Shown: positions 26,079-36,671, counted from the first letter of the stretch. The stretch: 64,000 nucleotides of DNA from an uncultured Poribacteria bacterium (GCA_951828385.1 OX639973.1:930001-994000), one strand, 5' to 3'. A program made the numbers and translations. The notes: generated by a model from the sequence alone, not told the origin.

Positions 26079-27971
26079 TTAGGGAAAAAGGGTGTACATA
26101 TTCATATTCAAGACGACTCCGAGTAAACTCCAGAGACTTCCGGCGAGGAACTGACCGAATACGAGACCCAAGAAAAGCGGTAACGCCCGGCGATAGGCTC
26201 GCACCCCACCTCCGGCGAAAAGTACCTGTTTAAAGAGCCATCCCAAAAAGATTGAGAACCACATCCAACCGATAGCCCAACCGTTGCCGACAGCATAACC
26301 GACAGGATAAAACGGCCACCACAAAAACTGACGTTTCAGCAACGTCAGTACACCGGTGAACAGAAAACCGAATGCTATATGTTGAACAGCCGGTAAATTC
26401 GGTGCTCGTGGTGCTATGATCCAGCTTTGCAAACGGTTAAATTCGCCAACGCCCCACCGTGCAAACCGGTATTCATAATAGAGTGCCACATGCCCGACAA
26501 TCGAAACGATTGTTCCGACGACTGATGCTACAATGAGTGCTACAACCAGCCGATTCTCATGCAAGCGGAATTGCCTACCGATTTTAAATGCCTCTAATTG
26601 ATGTGGCATCGGATGGCATCGATATCCATACGCAAGCCAGGACAATAGCGTTGTGTTGGTTAGATTTTGCGCGCCTAATGGACGACCACCGCCGAATAAC
26701 ATCATAATCCTATCGGGATGCATCCCGTGCAATTCGTGTGTCGGGGGTCCGAGTTCGGCACGCATACGTGTCATTGCGATGCACAACACCAAATAGATCC
26801 CGAAATACCCGAGTGCGACCCAAGGTGAAAGCCCGGCGAAATACCAGAATATCAAGACGAATGCCATACCGATTATCAACCCGAAAACCGCGAGTCGGTA
26901 TAAGCCATCTTTTGACCTAAAGGAGAACACACCGCTAAGTATCTCCCAAATCTGTCGCCGACTTGTGACGAGCGCGAGTGCGCCAATGCCGAGCCACGCG
27001 CCGCCGCGTTGTTCGGTCTGTAAACCGATAGCAGTTGTCCACCCAGTCGCGCTGAAAAAGACGCGCTGTGCGCCCCAAAACAGATAGAAAAACCACAAGG
27101 ATAACGACAAATCCAGTGGCATGAGGTACCCAAATCCTATTGCGAACGGATAGACATAGATCGGCAAACGTCCCATTGCGTTCCAGGGTCGGTCAGCAAA
27201 AAAGAGTTGATATTTGATTTTGAGGGAAGGTATCACAGGAAAGAGATAGTTCAAGCCAGCCAGCATCTCTAATCCGAACGCGATGCCGAAACCGAGCCAA
27301 ATGAGTTTATTCCGAAAGAGCGCGGATGTGTTGCCGAGCAGTTCAACAGGCAGCGTCGTTAAGGGGTAACTCAATTTCTCGTGGTCAATCCACTGCTTCC
27401 TTATGATAATATTGACACATAGCATCATAAAGAGGAGCACAATGACCAATCCGCTCCACGCCACGATGGGCCACAGCCACGCTTCCATGTACTGTTTCTG
27501 CCAAAATGTATCATCGCCCTCAAAATAGCCTTGTAGAATCCCGCGGTCGGTAATCGTTAGCCATGTCGGCATGAATCGGAAGAAGAGGTCTGCCCACTCA
27601 TTTTCAGGTGTTGCGAACCATCCGGCATTAGCAATCATCGGTACCAATTGTCGAACGATGTCGTGTCCTGCGAGTGCAGTTGCCACGGATACCATTATAT
27701 ATGTCAGTGCGAGTTCGCGCGATGTCGGTGCTAAACCTTTGAATACCTTTTTGAGGAGCGGGGTAATAAGAGCTAAGAGAAAGAACGTAAAAAGCACAGT
27801 GGGAAAAATCGAAAAATCAGTGAGTTCCCACACAACACGATTTTCTGCGGAAATAATCCAATAACAGGTGAGAATAATAAGGATTGAACCGAAGACGAGC
27901 GTCCCGAAAAGAAAACGGAGTGTTGAGGATTTTTGGTTGCTTTCAGTCGTACCTTGTGCTTTGTGCTGCAT
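26079..27971 (-). CDS. DUF6785/DUF6784-like multi-pass membrane protein
   Basis: The 630-residue protein is a paralogue of the one at 11225-13234: the same arrangement of about 14 membrane segments, RKQWIDHEKLSYPLTTLPVEL in the middle third and a C-terminal FLGLVFGQFLAGSLW. The frame is open further upstream to 28091, but that would overlap the divergent glycosyltransferase gene. The ATG at 27971 (MQHKAQGTTES) gives an N-terminus like that of the paralogue. No Shine-Dalgarno sequence is visible. It may be a transporter; the substrate is unknown. It converges with the STAS gene. Confidence 0.75.
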   Translation of the reverse strand: MQHKAQGTTESNQKSSTLRFLFGTLVFGSILIILTCYWIISAENRVVWELTDFSIFPTVLFTFFLLALITPLLKKVFKGLAPTSRELALTYIMVSVATALAGHDIVRQLVPMIANAGWFATPENEWADLFFRFMPTWLTITDRGILQGYFEGDDTFWQKQYMEAWLWPIVAWSGLVIVLLFMMLCVNIIIRKQWIDHEKLSYPLTTLPVELLGNTSALFRNKLIWLGFGIAFGLEMLAGLNYLFPVIPSLKIKYQLFFADRPWNAMGRLPIYVYPFAIGFGYLMPLDLSLSLWFFYLFWGAQRVFFSATGWTTAIGLQTEQRGGAWLGIGALALVTSRRQIWEILSGVFSFRSKDGLYRLAVFGLIIGMAFVLIFWYFAGLSPWVALGYFGIYLVLCIAMTRMRAELGPPTHELHGMHPDRIMMLFGGGRPLGAQNLTNTTLLSWLAYGYRCHPMPHQLEAFKIGRQFRLHENRLVVALIVASVVGTIVSIVGHVALYYEYRFARWGVGEFNRLQSWIIAPRAPNLPAVQHIAFGFLFTGVLTLLKRQFLWWPFYPVGYAVGNGWAIGWMWFSIFLGWLFKQVLFAGGGVRAYRRALPLFLGLVFGQFLAGSLWSLLGVVLNMNMYTLFP

Positions 27972-28106
27972 GGTTATAGTATACCATATCGGTGGGTGTT
28001 GATGCAACGATATGTATCTGCTCGCGGTGCGCAGCTTCGAGATTGCCAACACCCGCGCTTTGTGGTATAATAAAAAACACTTTAAGTGCACAGGCGAGGA
28101 AAAGTT

Positions 28107-29171
28107 ATGCGATCCCGCGCCCTGAAAAACAGTGATCCGCTTCCTAATATCAATAAAATACTCGTTATCCGTGTTGATGGTATCGGCGATTTGCTGAACT
28201 CAACACCGGCGATTGCATTGTTACGGAAGAATTATCCATCTGCAGAAATCACAGTATTGGCGCGCCCGCTTAATGCCTCTGTGTTAATCGGCAACCCTGA
28301 CGTAGATCGGATTCTCATCTTTGACCGAGATGGGGAGCACAGCGGGATGTTAGCACGACTCCAATTTTACCGTGAATTACGCCGTGAGCGGTTTCAACTC
28401 GTCGTTGCCATGCAGACAGCGATGTGGACCCACCTTGTGGCTTTTCTCTCAGGTGCGACTTACCGCTTAGGACGTTATCAGAAACGCTTTAGATCTACCC
28501 TCACACACGCATGGCGGGGTAAGTACCGAAAAGGAGAAACCCACGAAGTCGATAGGAACTTGGAACTGGTACGCCTCATCTGTGCCGGAGAAGGCAAACG
28601 GGAACTCATCTTCCGATTGTCGTCTGACGAAATTGCCGCTGCTGAGGCACAGTTTGCATCGTTGGGTATCGGTAGAGATGCTTTTCTAATTGGTATCCAC
28701 CCCGGCGGGAGTTCGTTTGATAAACGCTGGCCCGAAAAGCAGTACGCTGACCTCGCTGACAGGTTAGTGCAGCAGTATAATGGGACGATACTTCTTTTAC
28801 GGGGTCCTGAAGAAGCAGGATTGGTGCAGAACATCCAAGCGGCGATGCAATCTGATGCTATAACTTACGCACCAGAGACGATTCGTGAGTTGGGTGCGAT
28901 GCTCTCCTGTTGCGACTTGGTCGTCTGTAATGATTCCGGTCCGATGCATCTCGCTGCGGCATTGGACGTGCCGACAGTCGCTATCTTCGGTCCCACTGAC
29001 CACGTAGCATGGCATCCGTTGAGCGAGAACGCCTCTATCGTGCGGCGCGATATGCCGTGCTGGCCCTGCAGTGCACATAAATGTAAAATCGGATGGGAAT
29101 GCACGAAAAAACTACCTGTTGAACCGGTTTGGGATGCAACCCTACGAACCATAGAGGCGAGTCAAAAATGA
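28107..29171 (+). CDS. Glycosyltransferase family 9 (heptosyltransferase-like)
   Basis: The 354-residue protein has the GT-B fold of ADP-heptose:LPS heptosyltransferases. The N-terminal motif ILVIRVDGIGDLLNSTPAIALL contains the conserved G-D-L-L/T-P. The C-terminal donor site includes IHPGGSSFDKRWPEKQYADLADRL and CNDSGPMHLAAALDVPTVAIFGPTDH. It would add a heptose or similar sugar to a lipid-linked core, at the cytoplasmic face of the inner membrane. The ATG at 28107 follows GCGAGGAAA; the frame is open slightly further but without a better site. It overlaps the next gene by 4 bp (ATGA). Confidence 0.9.
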   Translation: MRSRALKNSDPLPNINKILVIRVDGIGDLLNSTPAIALLRKNYPSAEITVLARPLNASVLIGNPDVDRILIFDRDGEHSGMLARLQFYRELRRERFQLVVAMQTAMWTHLVAFLSGATYRLGRYQKRFRSTLTHAWRGKYRKGETHEVDRNLELVRLICAGEGKRELIFRLSSDEIAAAEAQFASLGIGRDAFLIGIHPGGSSFDKRWPEKQYADLADRLVQQYNGTILLLRGPEEAGLVQNIQAAMQSDAITYAPETIRELGAMLSCCDLVVCNDSGPMHLAAALDVPTVAIFGPTDHVAWHPLSENASIVRRDMPCWPCSAHKCKIGWECTKKLPVEPVWDATLRTIEASQK

Positions 29172-30400
29172 AAATTGTCATAGTCTGCTGGGGATCAACG
29201 GGGGATGTTTATCCGGTTTTAGCACTGTCGGAACGTTTGCTGGCACGTGGGCATCAGGTACGTGTCTGTTCACCAGCCCTCTATAGAGATAAGATTCTTG
29301 AGGTAGGCGCGGAATACTATGAGATAGGCGTTGCTTTTGATTTAGCGGAATTCCACGCGGCGATGGATGCTATTATTCCGAAGCGGGACCCGACCGCGAT
29401 GCTACGATTGATCGTAGAAGAGGGGATTGTGCGTCGCGGTGAAAAATGGTATCAAGATTGCTTGACCGCAATGAGAGGGTTTGATATAGCAATATGTCAT
29501 TCAGTCGATATTCCGGGACAGGAGGCTGCGATTCGTAACGGGATTCCGTGGCTTACGGTGACGTATTGTCCGGGTTTCATCAAATCTTTAGACTTCGCCC
29601 CGTATCCGTTCCCAAATTGGGGACGCATCTGCAACGCTATTGTGTGGAAATTGGCGGAACTCCGTCTTGCCTCAAGTATAGATACACTCTTTAACCAATT
29701 TATTGCGTCCGTCGGCGGAGAGCCGAGGTCTTCCGTAGCGTTAGATGGTATGTATTCGCCACATCTAAACCTCATTGCTGCATCTCCAACGCTCTGTCCA
29801 CCAGCTGATTTCCCACCGAATCACAAATTCACGGGTGTCTGGCATCTTGCGTCGCCTTCTTATACACCACCAACGGAACTTGTCGATTTTTTAGCGGCGG
29901 GTCCGCCGCCTGTCATTATTACGTTTGGCTCTATGGGCGGGTCCAATGGACGTGAGACAACAGAAATCTTGATTGAGGCTGTCAAAAAGACGAACCAACG
30001 TGCGATCATTCAAGCCGGATGGGGACAACTCGGCACACCAGAGACGTTACAGGACCTCTATTGCACAGAATATGTCCCGCACCAGTGGCTCTTTCCAAAA
30101 GGGTGTTGCGTTGTGCACCACGGCGGCGCAGGGACTACCGCTTCGGTGTGCCGTGCGAAAGTTCCATCTGTTGTCGTAGCGCATCACGCGGATCAACCCT
30201 ATTGGGGAAAACGCCTATTCAATTTAGGGGTTGCCCCGAAACATCTGCGTCGCCGGAATCTTACCGCTGAACGTTTGGCGAGACGGATCCAGCAAGTCTT
30301 AGCGACTCCAGAGATGACGGCGCGGGCAGAGGTCTTAGGAAAGCAGATGGAAACAGAAGATGGGTTGACGACAGCCGCTGAAATGATTGAATCATTTTAA
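29168..30400 (+). CDS. GT1/GT28-like UDP-sugar glycosyltransferase
   Basis: The 410-residue protein looks like a sterol/macrolide/flavonoid-type glycosyltransferase. It has an N-terminal WGSTGDVYPVLALSERL motif and a C-terminal nucleotide-sugar motif (VVHHGGAGTTASVCRAKVPSVVV, then HADQPYWGKRL). Such enzymes use UDP-sugars and often glycosylate lipids. The ATG at 29168 overlaps the stop of the GT9 gene, which fits translational coupling. The acceptor is unknown. Confidence 0.88.
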   Translation: MKIVIVCWGSTGDVYPVLALSERLLARGHQVRVCSPALYRDKILEVGAEYYEIGVAFDLAEFHAAMDAIIPKRDPTAMLRLIVEEGIVRRGEKWYQDCLTAMRGFDIAICHSVDIPGQEAAIRNGIPWLTVTYCPGFIKSLDFAPYPFPNWGRICNAIVWKLAELRLASSIDTLFNQFIASVGGEPRSSVALDGMYSPHLNLIAASPTLCPPADFPPNHKFTGVWHLASPSYTPPTELVDFLAAGPPPVIITFGSMGGSNGRETTEILIEAVKKTNQRAIIQAGWGQLGTPETLQDLYCTEYVPHQWLFPKGCCVVHHGGAGTTASVCRAKVPSVVVAHHADQPYWGKRLFNLGVAPKHLRRRNLTAERLARRIQQVLATPEMTARAEVLGKQMETEDGLTTAAEMIESF

Positions 30401-30412
30401 GGAGCTAGAAAA

Positions 30413-30919
30413 ATGCTAAACTTGTTTGACATTTCAATGCACGACAGAGAAGGCTTTATTGAAGCTTTAGAAAAACTTCACGCAAAAACAACTGCTGTTG
30501 CGTGGGAGTTTTTGGAGCGTGAGATTCCCGGCGTTGCTGACGATGAGGCGTTCGACGGACTGTCTTGGTTTGAGATCGCCGAAGTAGAACTTGACTTAAC
30601 CCTGGAAGAAATGTTGGCTCTAACAACTTTTAACTCTATAGGTATCAGTATGTATGCGATGGACATGCAGGGACGGGATCCGCTCAGTGACGTGCAGTAT
30701 CTTCACAATCTTTATGAATGGTGGGAGGTATTAGAAAAAGATCGCGAAAAACTTGAGAACCTTTTTCAAAATAAAGCCGTTTCTGAAATACTTGAGGAAA
30801 TACACACCGTTCTAAAATTCTATAGTATCCCTTTTGGTAGCATAGAGAGCGTTCACAGGTTCTGTGAAAACGCAAGGCGGGAAGCAATGGATGCGTGGTT
30901 AAAAGACGAGAAGCGTTAA
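30413..30919 (+). CDS. Hypothetical acidic helical protein
   Basis: I do not recognise this 168-residue protein. It is acidic, mostly predicted helical (EALEKLHAKTTAVAWEFLE, EVLEKDREKLENLF), with no signal peptide or membrane segment. The start has AAGGAG 9 bp upstream, and the gene lies 12 bp after a glycosyltransferase gene and before a second GT9 gene, so it is probably part of that operon. It could be a regulatory or scaffold protein for the glycosyltransferases, but nothing in the sequence proves this. Confidence 0.65.
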   Translation: MLNLFDISMHDREGFIEALEKLHAKTTAVAWEFLEREIPGVADDEAFDGLSWFEIAEVELDLTLEEMLALTTFNSIGISMYAMDMQGRDPLSDVQYLHNLYEWWEVLEKDREKLENLFQNKAVSEILEEIHTVLKFYSIPFGSIESVHRFCENARREAMDAWLKDEKR

Positions 30920-30984
30920 ACCCGCTCCACTTCAATTATTTACTCAATTTGCGTAAGTCCTGATAAAAAAACCTTTCATAAAAA

Positions 30985-32004
30985 ATGCCAAAGAAAATTC
31001 TCGTCTTTAGTTTCTCTTTTATCGGTGATGCGGTGCTGTCTACTGCCGTTATCCAGCCCTTACACAAATACTTTCCAGATGCACATATCACCTTCCTCGT
31101 CGGACCGCAAGCGTCTGATCTTCTTGCCACCGAACCGAACATTGATGCCGTTATTGTCTATGACAACCGAGGCGAACACGCGGGTTGGAAAGGACGGCTG
31201 CGTCTCATAAAGACCTTACGTGTTGACAAATTCGACCTTGTTGTGAACCTACGGGATAGTCTTACGGCGCGATGTATTGGTGCGGAACATTGGGGAATGG
31301 TTCGCGGTGAAAGCAATCGCCATGCTGTTACCCGCTATCTGGAGGTGCTTCAGAGGCATGGCATTGATACAACGGATGCACATCCACATTTACAACTCAC
31401 TGAAGCCGAACAGGCTATGGCGTACAGTTTTCTCAGCGAAGCAGACGTTACCTCGAAACGGTTGTTAATCGGCATGCATCCCGGAGGAAATTGGGTATAC
31501 AAGTTGTGGGATGTGGAGAAATATGCCTTGGTCGCAAATGCTTTGAGTAAAGAACAGAATGCGGCGATTTTGTTGTTTGCCGGTCCGAACGAACGAGCAC
31601 TCCAAACCCAAGTATCAGAAATGATGGATATTCCGCCAATTCTTGTTCAGACGGAAAATCTACGTCACCTCGCGGCGTTAATCTCTAACTGTAATGTCTA
31701 TATTGGGAATGACACAGGACCGATGCATATCGCTGCGGCAGTGGATACGCCAGTCGTCGCGCTTTTTGGTTCAACGAACCACATTCGGAGTGGGCCTTAT
31801 GGTGAGAAACACAGAGTTGTGCAGAGTGGGATAGATTTGGGCTGCAACCCGTGTCATCCGGGTCGGCATCCGGGGGGATGCGGTGCTGGCAGCTGTGAGG
31901 TGATTGCGGGGATTACGGTGGAACAGGTATTAGCAGCAGTGAAGCGTCACATCATTCTTTCCAATCTTTCACACGTTGGAAGGGAATGTAACCTACTGGA
32001 TTAG
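30985..32004 (+). CDS. Glycosyltransferase family 9 (heptosyltransferase-like), second copy
   Basis: The 339-residue protein is a GT-B enzyme like the one at 28107-29171. N-terminal ILVFSFSFIGDAVLSTAVIQPL has the conserved GD; the C-terminal donor region has MHPGGNWVYKLWDVEKYALVA, IGNDTGPMHIAAAVDTPVVALFGSTNH. Near the end a Cys/Gly/His-rich loop (CNPCHPGRHPGGCGAGSC) is typical of this subgroup. It would transfer a sugar to a lipid-linked glycan. It follows 65 bp after the hypothetical gene. Together with the other two it suggests a core-oligosaccharide or lipid glycosylation pathway. Confidence 0.88.
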   Translation: MPKKILVFSFSFIGDAVLSTAVIQPLHKYFPDAHITFLVGPQASDLLATEPNIDAVIVYDNRGEHAGWKGRLRLIKTLRVDKFDLVVNLRDSLTARCIGAEHWGMVRGESNRHAVTRYLEVLQRHGIDTTDAHPHLQLTEAEQAMAYSFLSEADVTSKRLLIGMHPGGNWVYKLWDVEKYALVANALSKEQNAAILLFAGPNERALQTQVSEMMDIPPILVQTENLRHLAALISNCNVYIGNDTGPMHIAAAVDTPVVALFGSTNHIRSGPYGEKHRVVQSGIDLGCNPCHPGRHPGGCGAGSCEVIAGITVEQVLAAVKRHIILSNLSHVGRECNLLD

Positions 32005-32051
32005 TCATTATTTGAATATCCTTTTCAGAATTGGGTTTATCAAGTGAATTT

Positions 32052-32519
32052 CTATTGCGTTCCACCGCCAGTTACCAATAGGCAAAGGCCAATTATCAGT
32101 AACGCCGTAAAGCAGACAAAGAAAATAGTCGGTACAAAAGTTTCAACGACAGTCAGTCGCCAATAGGTTTTCTGCTCTCTGCCTTCAGCGAGTAGATCCC
32201 ATTCCCGTTTGAAAAATGGATAGGCGAGTTTTTCTTCCAATTCATGCAACGCTTTAAATTTACCAGAATTCAGTTGGCGATAAGAGCGAATGACAATATA
32301 CCACGCCGATGCTAAGAGCATACCAAACAGCCCAAAGCCTACCATGAGCCATCCGAGCGGTACTCCGTTTTCACGTTGTAAGAAAGCGGAAAAAAGCACT
32401 GCCAATCCAGACAAGACCAGCATGTAGAAACGGTTTGCGGTGCCCCGCTGCTTGCTGACACTGTCGGCAAGTTCCGCGTGGAGTTTGTAGATTTCTACCA
32501 ATTCCTGTTTTTCGTCCAT
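32052..32519 (-). CDS. Small RipA-like inner-membrane protein
   Basis: The 155-residue protein has two clear pairs of membrane segments, at about residues 30-46, 55-75 and 125-150, with charged N- and mid-regions (YKLHAELADSVSKQRGTANRFY). It is similar in layout to RipA-type octameric membrane proteins, which have a short cytoplasmic helix then membrane segments. The family link is by eye only. An 8-bp palindrome, GAGTTTTG/CAAAACTC at 32615-32631, lies about 95 bp upstream of its start and could be an operator. Confidence 0.6.
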   Translation of the reverse strand: MDEKQELVEIYKLHAELADSVSKQRGTANRFYMLVLSGLAVLFSAFLQRENGVPLGWLMVGFGLFGMLLASAWYIVIRSYRQLNSGKFKALHELEEKLAYPFFKREWDLLAEGREQKTYWRLTVVETFVPTIFFVCFTALLIIGLCLLVTGGGTQ

Positions 32520-32725
32520 ATTATTCGTCTAATTGTTACGTACCTAATTTATGTGAGGTTATTATACTATATTAAATTTAAAATATCAAATCAAATTCTC
32601 AAAGAGAGCATATAGAGTTTTGTCAAAACTCAAATGTTGGGTCTCACTAATTTTCAAGTTTTTCGGAAGAATTCGTGTATACTCTGGGATAAGTCTATGC
32701 TCACGTGCTTGTTGCTGAAGTTCGC

Positions 32726-34951
32726 TTACTTGCTCTTCCACTGCAGGCGTAGACTATTCAACACGACGGATACACTGCTAAACGCCATGGCGAACGCTGC
32801 GAGCATGGGGTGGAGTTCCCGAAACATCATCGGCACGAAAGATAACGAATAAAGCGCGCCTGCTGCGATCGGAATTAAAAGCACGTTGTAGAAGAACGCC
32901 CAGAAAAGGTTCTGTTTAATCGTGCGCATCGTGGAACGGCTGAGCCGAATGGCATCCGGGAGTCCACGTAAGTCGCTGTGCATGAGCGTCACGTGCGCTG
33001 TCTCTCTGGCAATATCGGTGCCTGTGCCGAGTGAGATCCCGATGTCGGCTTGTGCCAATGCGGGGGTATCGTTAATGCCGTCGCCTACCATTGCGACGCG
33101 TCCACCATTTTCCGCCTGTAACTTTTTAACGGCTGCCGCTTTATCTTCGGGTTTGAGTTCTGCCATGACATCGCTAATCCGCGCAGCCTTGGCAATCGCA
33201 TCAGCCGTAACGCGGTTATCGCCTGTCATCATTGTTACCGTACATCCAAGTTCGTAGAGTTCGGCGACCGCAGCTTGCGCTTCCGATTTCAATGTGTCCG
33301 CGACCGCCAGAAGTCCAACAACGTGTCCATCAACAGCGACCCATAGGACGGTTTTCGCCTCAGTCTGTAGACGCTCTGCTTCTTCTTCAAATCTCTTCGC
33401 CAGGATATCTTGCTGTTGAATTAAGGATAAATTGCCGATGATAACACTATTTTCACCGACCTGTGCGGCGATACCGTGTCCAGCGATCGCTTTAAACTGA
33501 CTCGGTGTCGTGACATCCAATCCACGTTCCTGAGCGGCTTGGACGACTGCTTTTCCGATGGGATGTTCACTGCCACGCTCGGCAGCGGCAGCTAACTGTA
33601 AGAGTTCCGATGCGTCTTTATCCGTGAAAATATCGGTAAGCGTGAGTTTTCCTTCTGTCAAGGTGCCTGTCTTATCGAGAACAATTGTGGTTAAATCTCC
33701 AGCGCGTTCCAATGCTTCGCCGTTTCGGAAGAGGATACCGCGCTGGGCACCGATACCGGTTCCCATCATAACAGCGGTTGGAGTGGCGAGCCCCAATGCA
33801 CACGGGCAGGCTGTGACGAGGATTGCAACGAGGCGGAGCATTGCCGGGGTGAACCCTTCTCCGAGGGGGAACCACCACACGAGGAACGTTACAACGGCAA
33901 TTCCGGTGACGACAGGCACAAACACATTTGTGACCGCATCGGCGGCGCGTTGGATGGGGGGTTTGCTTTGTTGCGTCGTGTATACTAATTGGACAAGACG
34001 GGCAAGGGATGTTTCGGCACCAACGCGTGTCGCTTCGATTGTGAGCATTCCACTCTGGTTCATCGTTGCAGCGGTCACAGGGTCGCCTGGCACCTTATCT
34101 ACAGGTAGGCTTTCTCCGGTGAAGACGCTTTCATCGATGGCACTGTTACCGCTGCGCACCACGCCATCCACAGGAATGCTGTCGCCGGGACGTACAACCA
34201 GGACATCTCCGACACCGACTTGTTCAATAGGAATGTGTTGTTCTTCGTCGTCTGTTAAGCGGCACGCTATTTTGGGGGCAAGTTGGGGCAGTTTTTTGAG
34301 TGCTGCGTTTATTTTACCTTTAGCACGTGCTTCAAGCAGTTTCCCTAACTTAATCAACGTAATGATAACTGCGGCTGTCTCAAAATAGACGTGCGCGCCG
34401 AAGCGTTCTCCTTCACCCATTGTTAGGGCAATCGTTACAGTGAGGCTATAGAGAAACGCCACGGATGAACCCATCGCGACGAGTACATCCATATTGGCGG
34501 ATCGGTTGCGCAGTGCCTTAAAGCCGCCGATGTAATAGTCCCATGCAACATAACCCTGCACAGGGAGAGCTAAACCAAACATGAGCCAGTTAACCCAGTG
34601 TGCAGATGCCCACTCACCCAACAGGTTCATATCCCTACCCATGCTGAGGAGGAAAAGCGGGAGCGTGAAGATGACTCCGACAGTGAATTGGAGTTTCTGC
34701 CGTCGGAATTCCGCAGCGCGAGCCTCTTCTTCTTCATCTTCATCGACAACGTCAAAGCCGAGGTCTCGGATCTTATCGACGATGGTTTCCTCGCTGAGCG
34801 TGGATGTATCAAAGGTAACAGCGGCGTATTCGGTGGCGAGGCTGACTTCTGCGGCAAGTATGCCATCCATCTTTTTAAGATGTCGTGTGATGGTGCTTGA
34901 GCAGTTTTCGCAATGCATTCCGGTGATTGGCAAGTTAACTTGATGTTCCAT
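32726..34951 (-). CDS. copA: Copper/heavy-metal translocating P-type ATPase
   Basis: The 741-residue protein pumps Cu+ or related ions out of the cytoplasm. It has one N-terminal HMA domain with the metal site GMHCENC (residues 11-17), then eight membrane segments with the CPC motif near residue 386. The catalytic Asp lies in DKTGTLTEG near residue 425, the SEHPIG histidine motif follows, and [14 protein letters not shown] is near residue 622. This fits a P1B-1 ATPase. The ATG at 34951 ([14 protein letters not shown]) is preferred over an upstream in-frame ATG that would add 35 residues unlike the family. No CopZ or CueR gene is near. Confidence 0.93.
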   Translation of the reverse strand: MEHQVNLPITGMHCENCSSTITRHLKKMDGILAAEVSLATEYAAVTFDTSTLSEETIVDKIRDLGFDVVDEDEEEEARAAEFRRQKLQFTVGVIFTLPLFLLSMGRDMNLLGEWASAHWVNWLMFGLALPVQGYVAWDYYIGGFKALRNRSANMDVLVAMGSSVAFLYSLTVTIALTMGEGERFGAHVYFETAAVIITLIKLGKLLEARAKGKINAALKKLPQLAPKIACRLTDDEEQHIPIEQVGVGDVLVVRPGDSIPVDGVVRSGNSAIDESVFTGESLPVDKVPGDPVTAATMNQSGMLTIEATRVGAETSLARLVQLVYTTQQSKPPIQRAADAVTNVFVPVVTGIAVVTFLVWWFPLGEGFTPAMLRLVAILVTACPCALGLATPTAVMMGTGIGAQRGILFRNGEALERAGDLTTIVLDKTGTLTEGKLTLTDIFTDKDASELLQLAAAAERGSEHPIGKAVVQAAQERGLDVTTPSQFKAIAGHGIAAQVGENSVIIGNLSLIQQQDILAKRFEEEAERLQTEAKTVLWVAVDGHVVGLLAVADTLKSEAQAAVAELYELGCTVTMMTGDNRVTADAIAKAARISDVMAELKPEDKAAAVKKLQAENGGRVAMVGDGINDTPALAQADIGISLGTGTDIARETAHVTLMHSDLRGLPDAIRLSRSTMRTIKQNLFWAFFYNVLLIPIAAGALYSLSFVPMMFRELHPMLAAFAMAFSSVSVVLNSLRLQWKSK

Positions 34952-35071
34952 GATTTTAAACGATTGACGCTGTGCACCACTCCAAATGTAAAGCAAAGAC
35001 AAATTATGCCATTTAAGACATAATTTCGTTTCGCGATGATTTTCAGTAAGTTTCAATCGTCTCCGGAGCTT

Positions 35072-35270
35072 TATAGTAAAACCTATAGTTAATTGGGCAC
35101 TCTCAAACAGTCTGAATACCTATGACAGGCATTCAGACTGGCACAAACTAGAAGTTTATGCTACAAAGATATCCACTTATTTATCTGAATACCTATGACA
35201 GGCATTCAGACTGGCACAAACTAGAAGTTTATGCTACAAAGATATCCACTTATTTATGGGCTTCACTATA
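35072..35270. repeat. MITE-like repeat, TATAGTAAAA family, with an internal 73-bp tandem duplication
   Basis: The 199-bp element has terminal inverted repeats about 25 bp long (left TATAGTAAAACCTATAGTTA, right end reverse complement TATAGTGAAGCCCATAAATA). The inside holds a perfect 73-bp tandem duplication (35112-35184 and 35185-35257). Each copy has the arms of a hairpin (CTGAATACC... GGCATTCAG) and one AAACTAGAAGTTT mini-hairpin followed by TATGCTACAA. There is no coding capacity. Confidence 0.75.
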
Positions 35271-35417
35271 AAAAGTTTCTTTACCAATATTTTAGCACAT
35301 TGCAGATAACGCGCGCAACACCCAAACCTAATATCGGATAGGGTCATTTAGTTTTAAGAGATGCTCAGGTTTCGCGCTTTTTTTCGAGGTTTGGGTGCGG
35401 TGTCGAAAGTCCTCCGA

Positions 35418-36386
35418 TTATCCTAAGTGGACCGGTAGACCTGTTTCGAGAGATTCGTTGGCGGCGATTGATAAAATAGCGGTTTTCGCGGCATCGGCGT
35501 AGGGGGATCGGATTGCACTGCCGTCTCCGGTACGGACTGCGTTGATAAAGGTGCTATCCATATCAATGGTGCAATTGTTTTCCGGGTTCCACGTGGTTTT
35601 CTCATCGGCAGTGGAAAGCACAAGCGCACGACGGAGATGGTATTCAAGCGAACCGTCTTCACAGAAGATGTCCAATCCAGAACGCTTCATACCATTCGTT
35701 GTGAAGCAGGCGGAGAACATGATCCCAAAAACACCGCTCTCAAATTGCAAAGAGACCGCAGATGCTTCTTCAATGTCGTAATCGGTATCAGGAATCAGAT
35801 CATAGCGTGCGACGGCATAGACGGTTTTGACTTCGCCGAAGAGGTATCTCGCCATATCAAATTCGTGTGTCGTCTGTTCCATGAGCTGCCCCCCGGATTT
35901 CGCCTTCTCGCGCCACCATCCACCGGGCATGCCGCCCATCCAGTAGCCCATGAAGAATCCGACGCGTCGAGAAGCGAGGAGTTCCTGCGCTTTGTCGATG
36001 ATGTCAAGATAACGTTCCTGATACCCGGTAGCAGTGATGATGCCTTTATCTTCTATCACCGCTGCGATCTCCTTTGCGTCGTTGGCATCCATGTGTACCG
36101 GTTTTTCGACAAACATCGCCAATCCAGCGTCAATCACGGCGCGTTCAGGAGCACCGTGCGCGAAAGGTGGGATAGAGATATAGACGGCATCCAATTCTTC
36201 GCGTGCGAGCATCTCATTATAGTCGGCATAAGCCTTACCGCCGTACTGCGTGACAGCCCGTTCCGCTTTTTCGATGACAATATCACAGAAGGCGACGAAT
36301 TGTGAGCCGCCGATTTCGGTTAATTCACGTAGGTGGCGGTTCATATTACCACCTGTGCCGATAAAACCTAATCTAACATCTGACAT
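35418..36386 (-). CDS. Gfo/Idh/MocA family oxidoreductase
   Basis: The 322-residue protein has an N-terminal Rossmann fold (VRLGFIGTGGNMNRHL) and the family signature AMFVEKPVHMD, where Lys is a catalytic/NAD-contact residue. HEFDMARYLFGEVKTVYAVA is in the C-terminal substrate domain. Members oxidise sugars, inositols or related polyols with NAD(P). No signal peptide. The neighbouring genes give no clear substrate clue. Confidence 0.9.
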   Translation of the reverse strand: MSDVRLGFIGTGGNMNRHLRELTEIGGSQFVAFCDIVIEKAERAVTQYGGKAYADYNEMLAREELDAVYISIPPFAHGAPERAVIDAGLAMFVEKPVHMDANDAKEIAAVIEDKGIITATGYQERYLDIIDKAQELLASRRVGFFMGYWMGGMPGGWWREKAKSGGQLMEQTTHEFDMARYLFGEVKTVYAVARYDLIPDTDYDIEEASAVSLQFESGVFGIMFSACFTTNGMKRSGLDIFCEDGSLEYHLRRALVLSTADEKTTWNPENNCTIDMDSTFINAVRTGDGSAIRSPYADAAKTAILSIAANESLETGLPVHLG

Positions 36387-36671
36387 TTTCTACTGTTGTC
36401 CTTGCTCGTTTCTCTCCGTTGTCGAGAAACGGGTAGTTTATTAATTCTTGGTTTCAAGGTTATAGTAAAATCTAAAATTACCTATACAGTGACGAGGTTA
36501 CATGAGATTTAAGAAATAAATTGGGTAATTGTGGCTACGCGACGTGCGATGAATCGCACTACTACAAACCGAGCTGCTTGTTATCACACGTCTTAGAATT
36601 ACCCGATTAAATTCTTAATCTTCATCTGCCACACGTCCTACTGACTGCTGACTGCCCTTAGCTGAAAGCCA
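36387..36671. other. Intergenic region with one end of a TATAGTAAAA-family repeat
   Basis: TATAGTAAAATCTAAAATTA starts at 36461 and matches the left end of the 14811 and 35072 elements, but no right end (ACTATA) follows. A small hairpin, GTGCGA TGAA TCGCAC at 36548-36563, is also present. Nothing else recognisable. Confidence 0.45.

Noticed and set aside
27972-28091. N-terminal extension of the second DUF6785-like gene
   Set aside because: It runs into the divergent glycosyltransferase leader and gives an unlikely basic N-terminus; the paralogue supports the later start.
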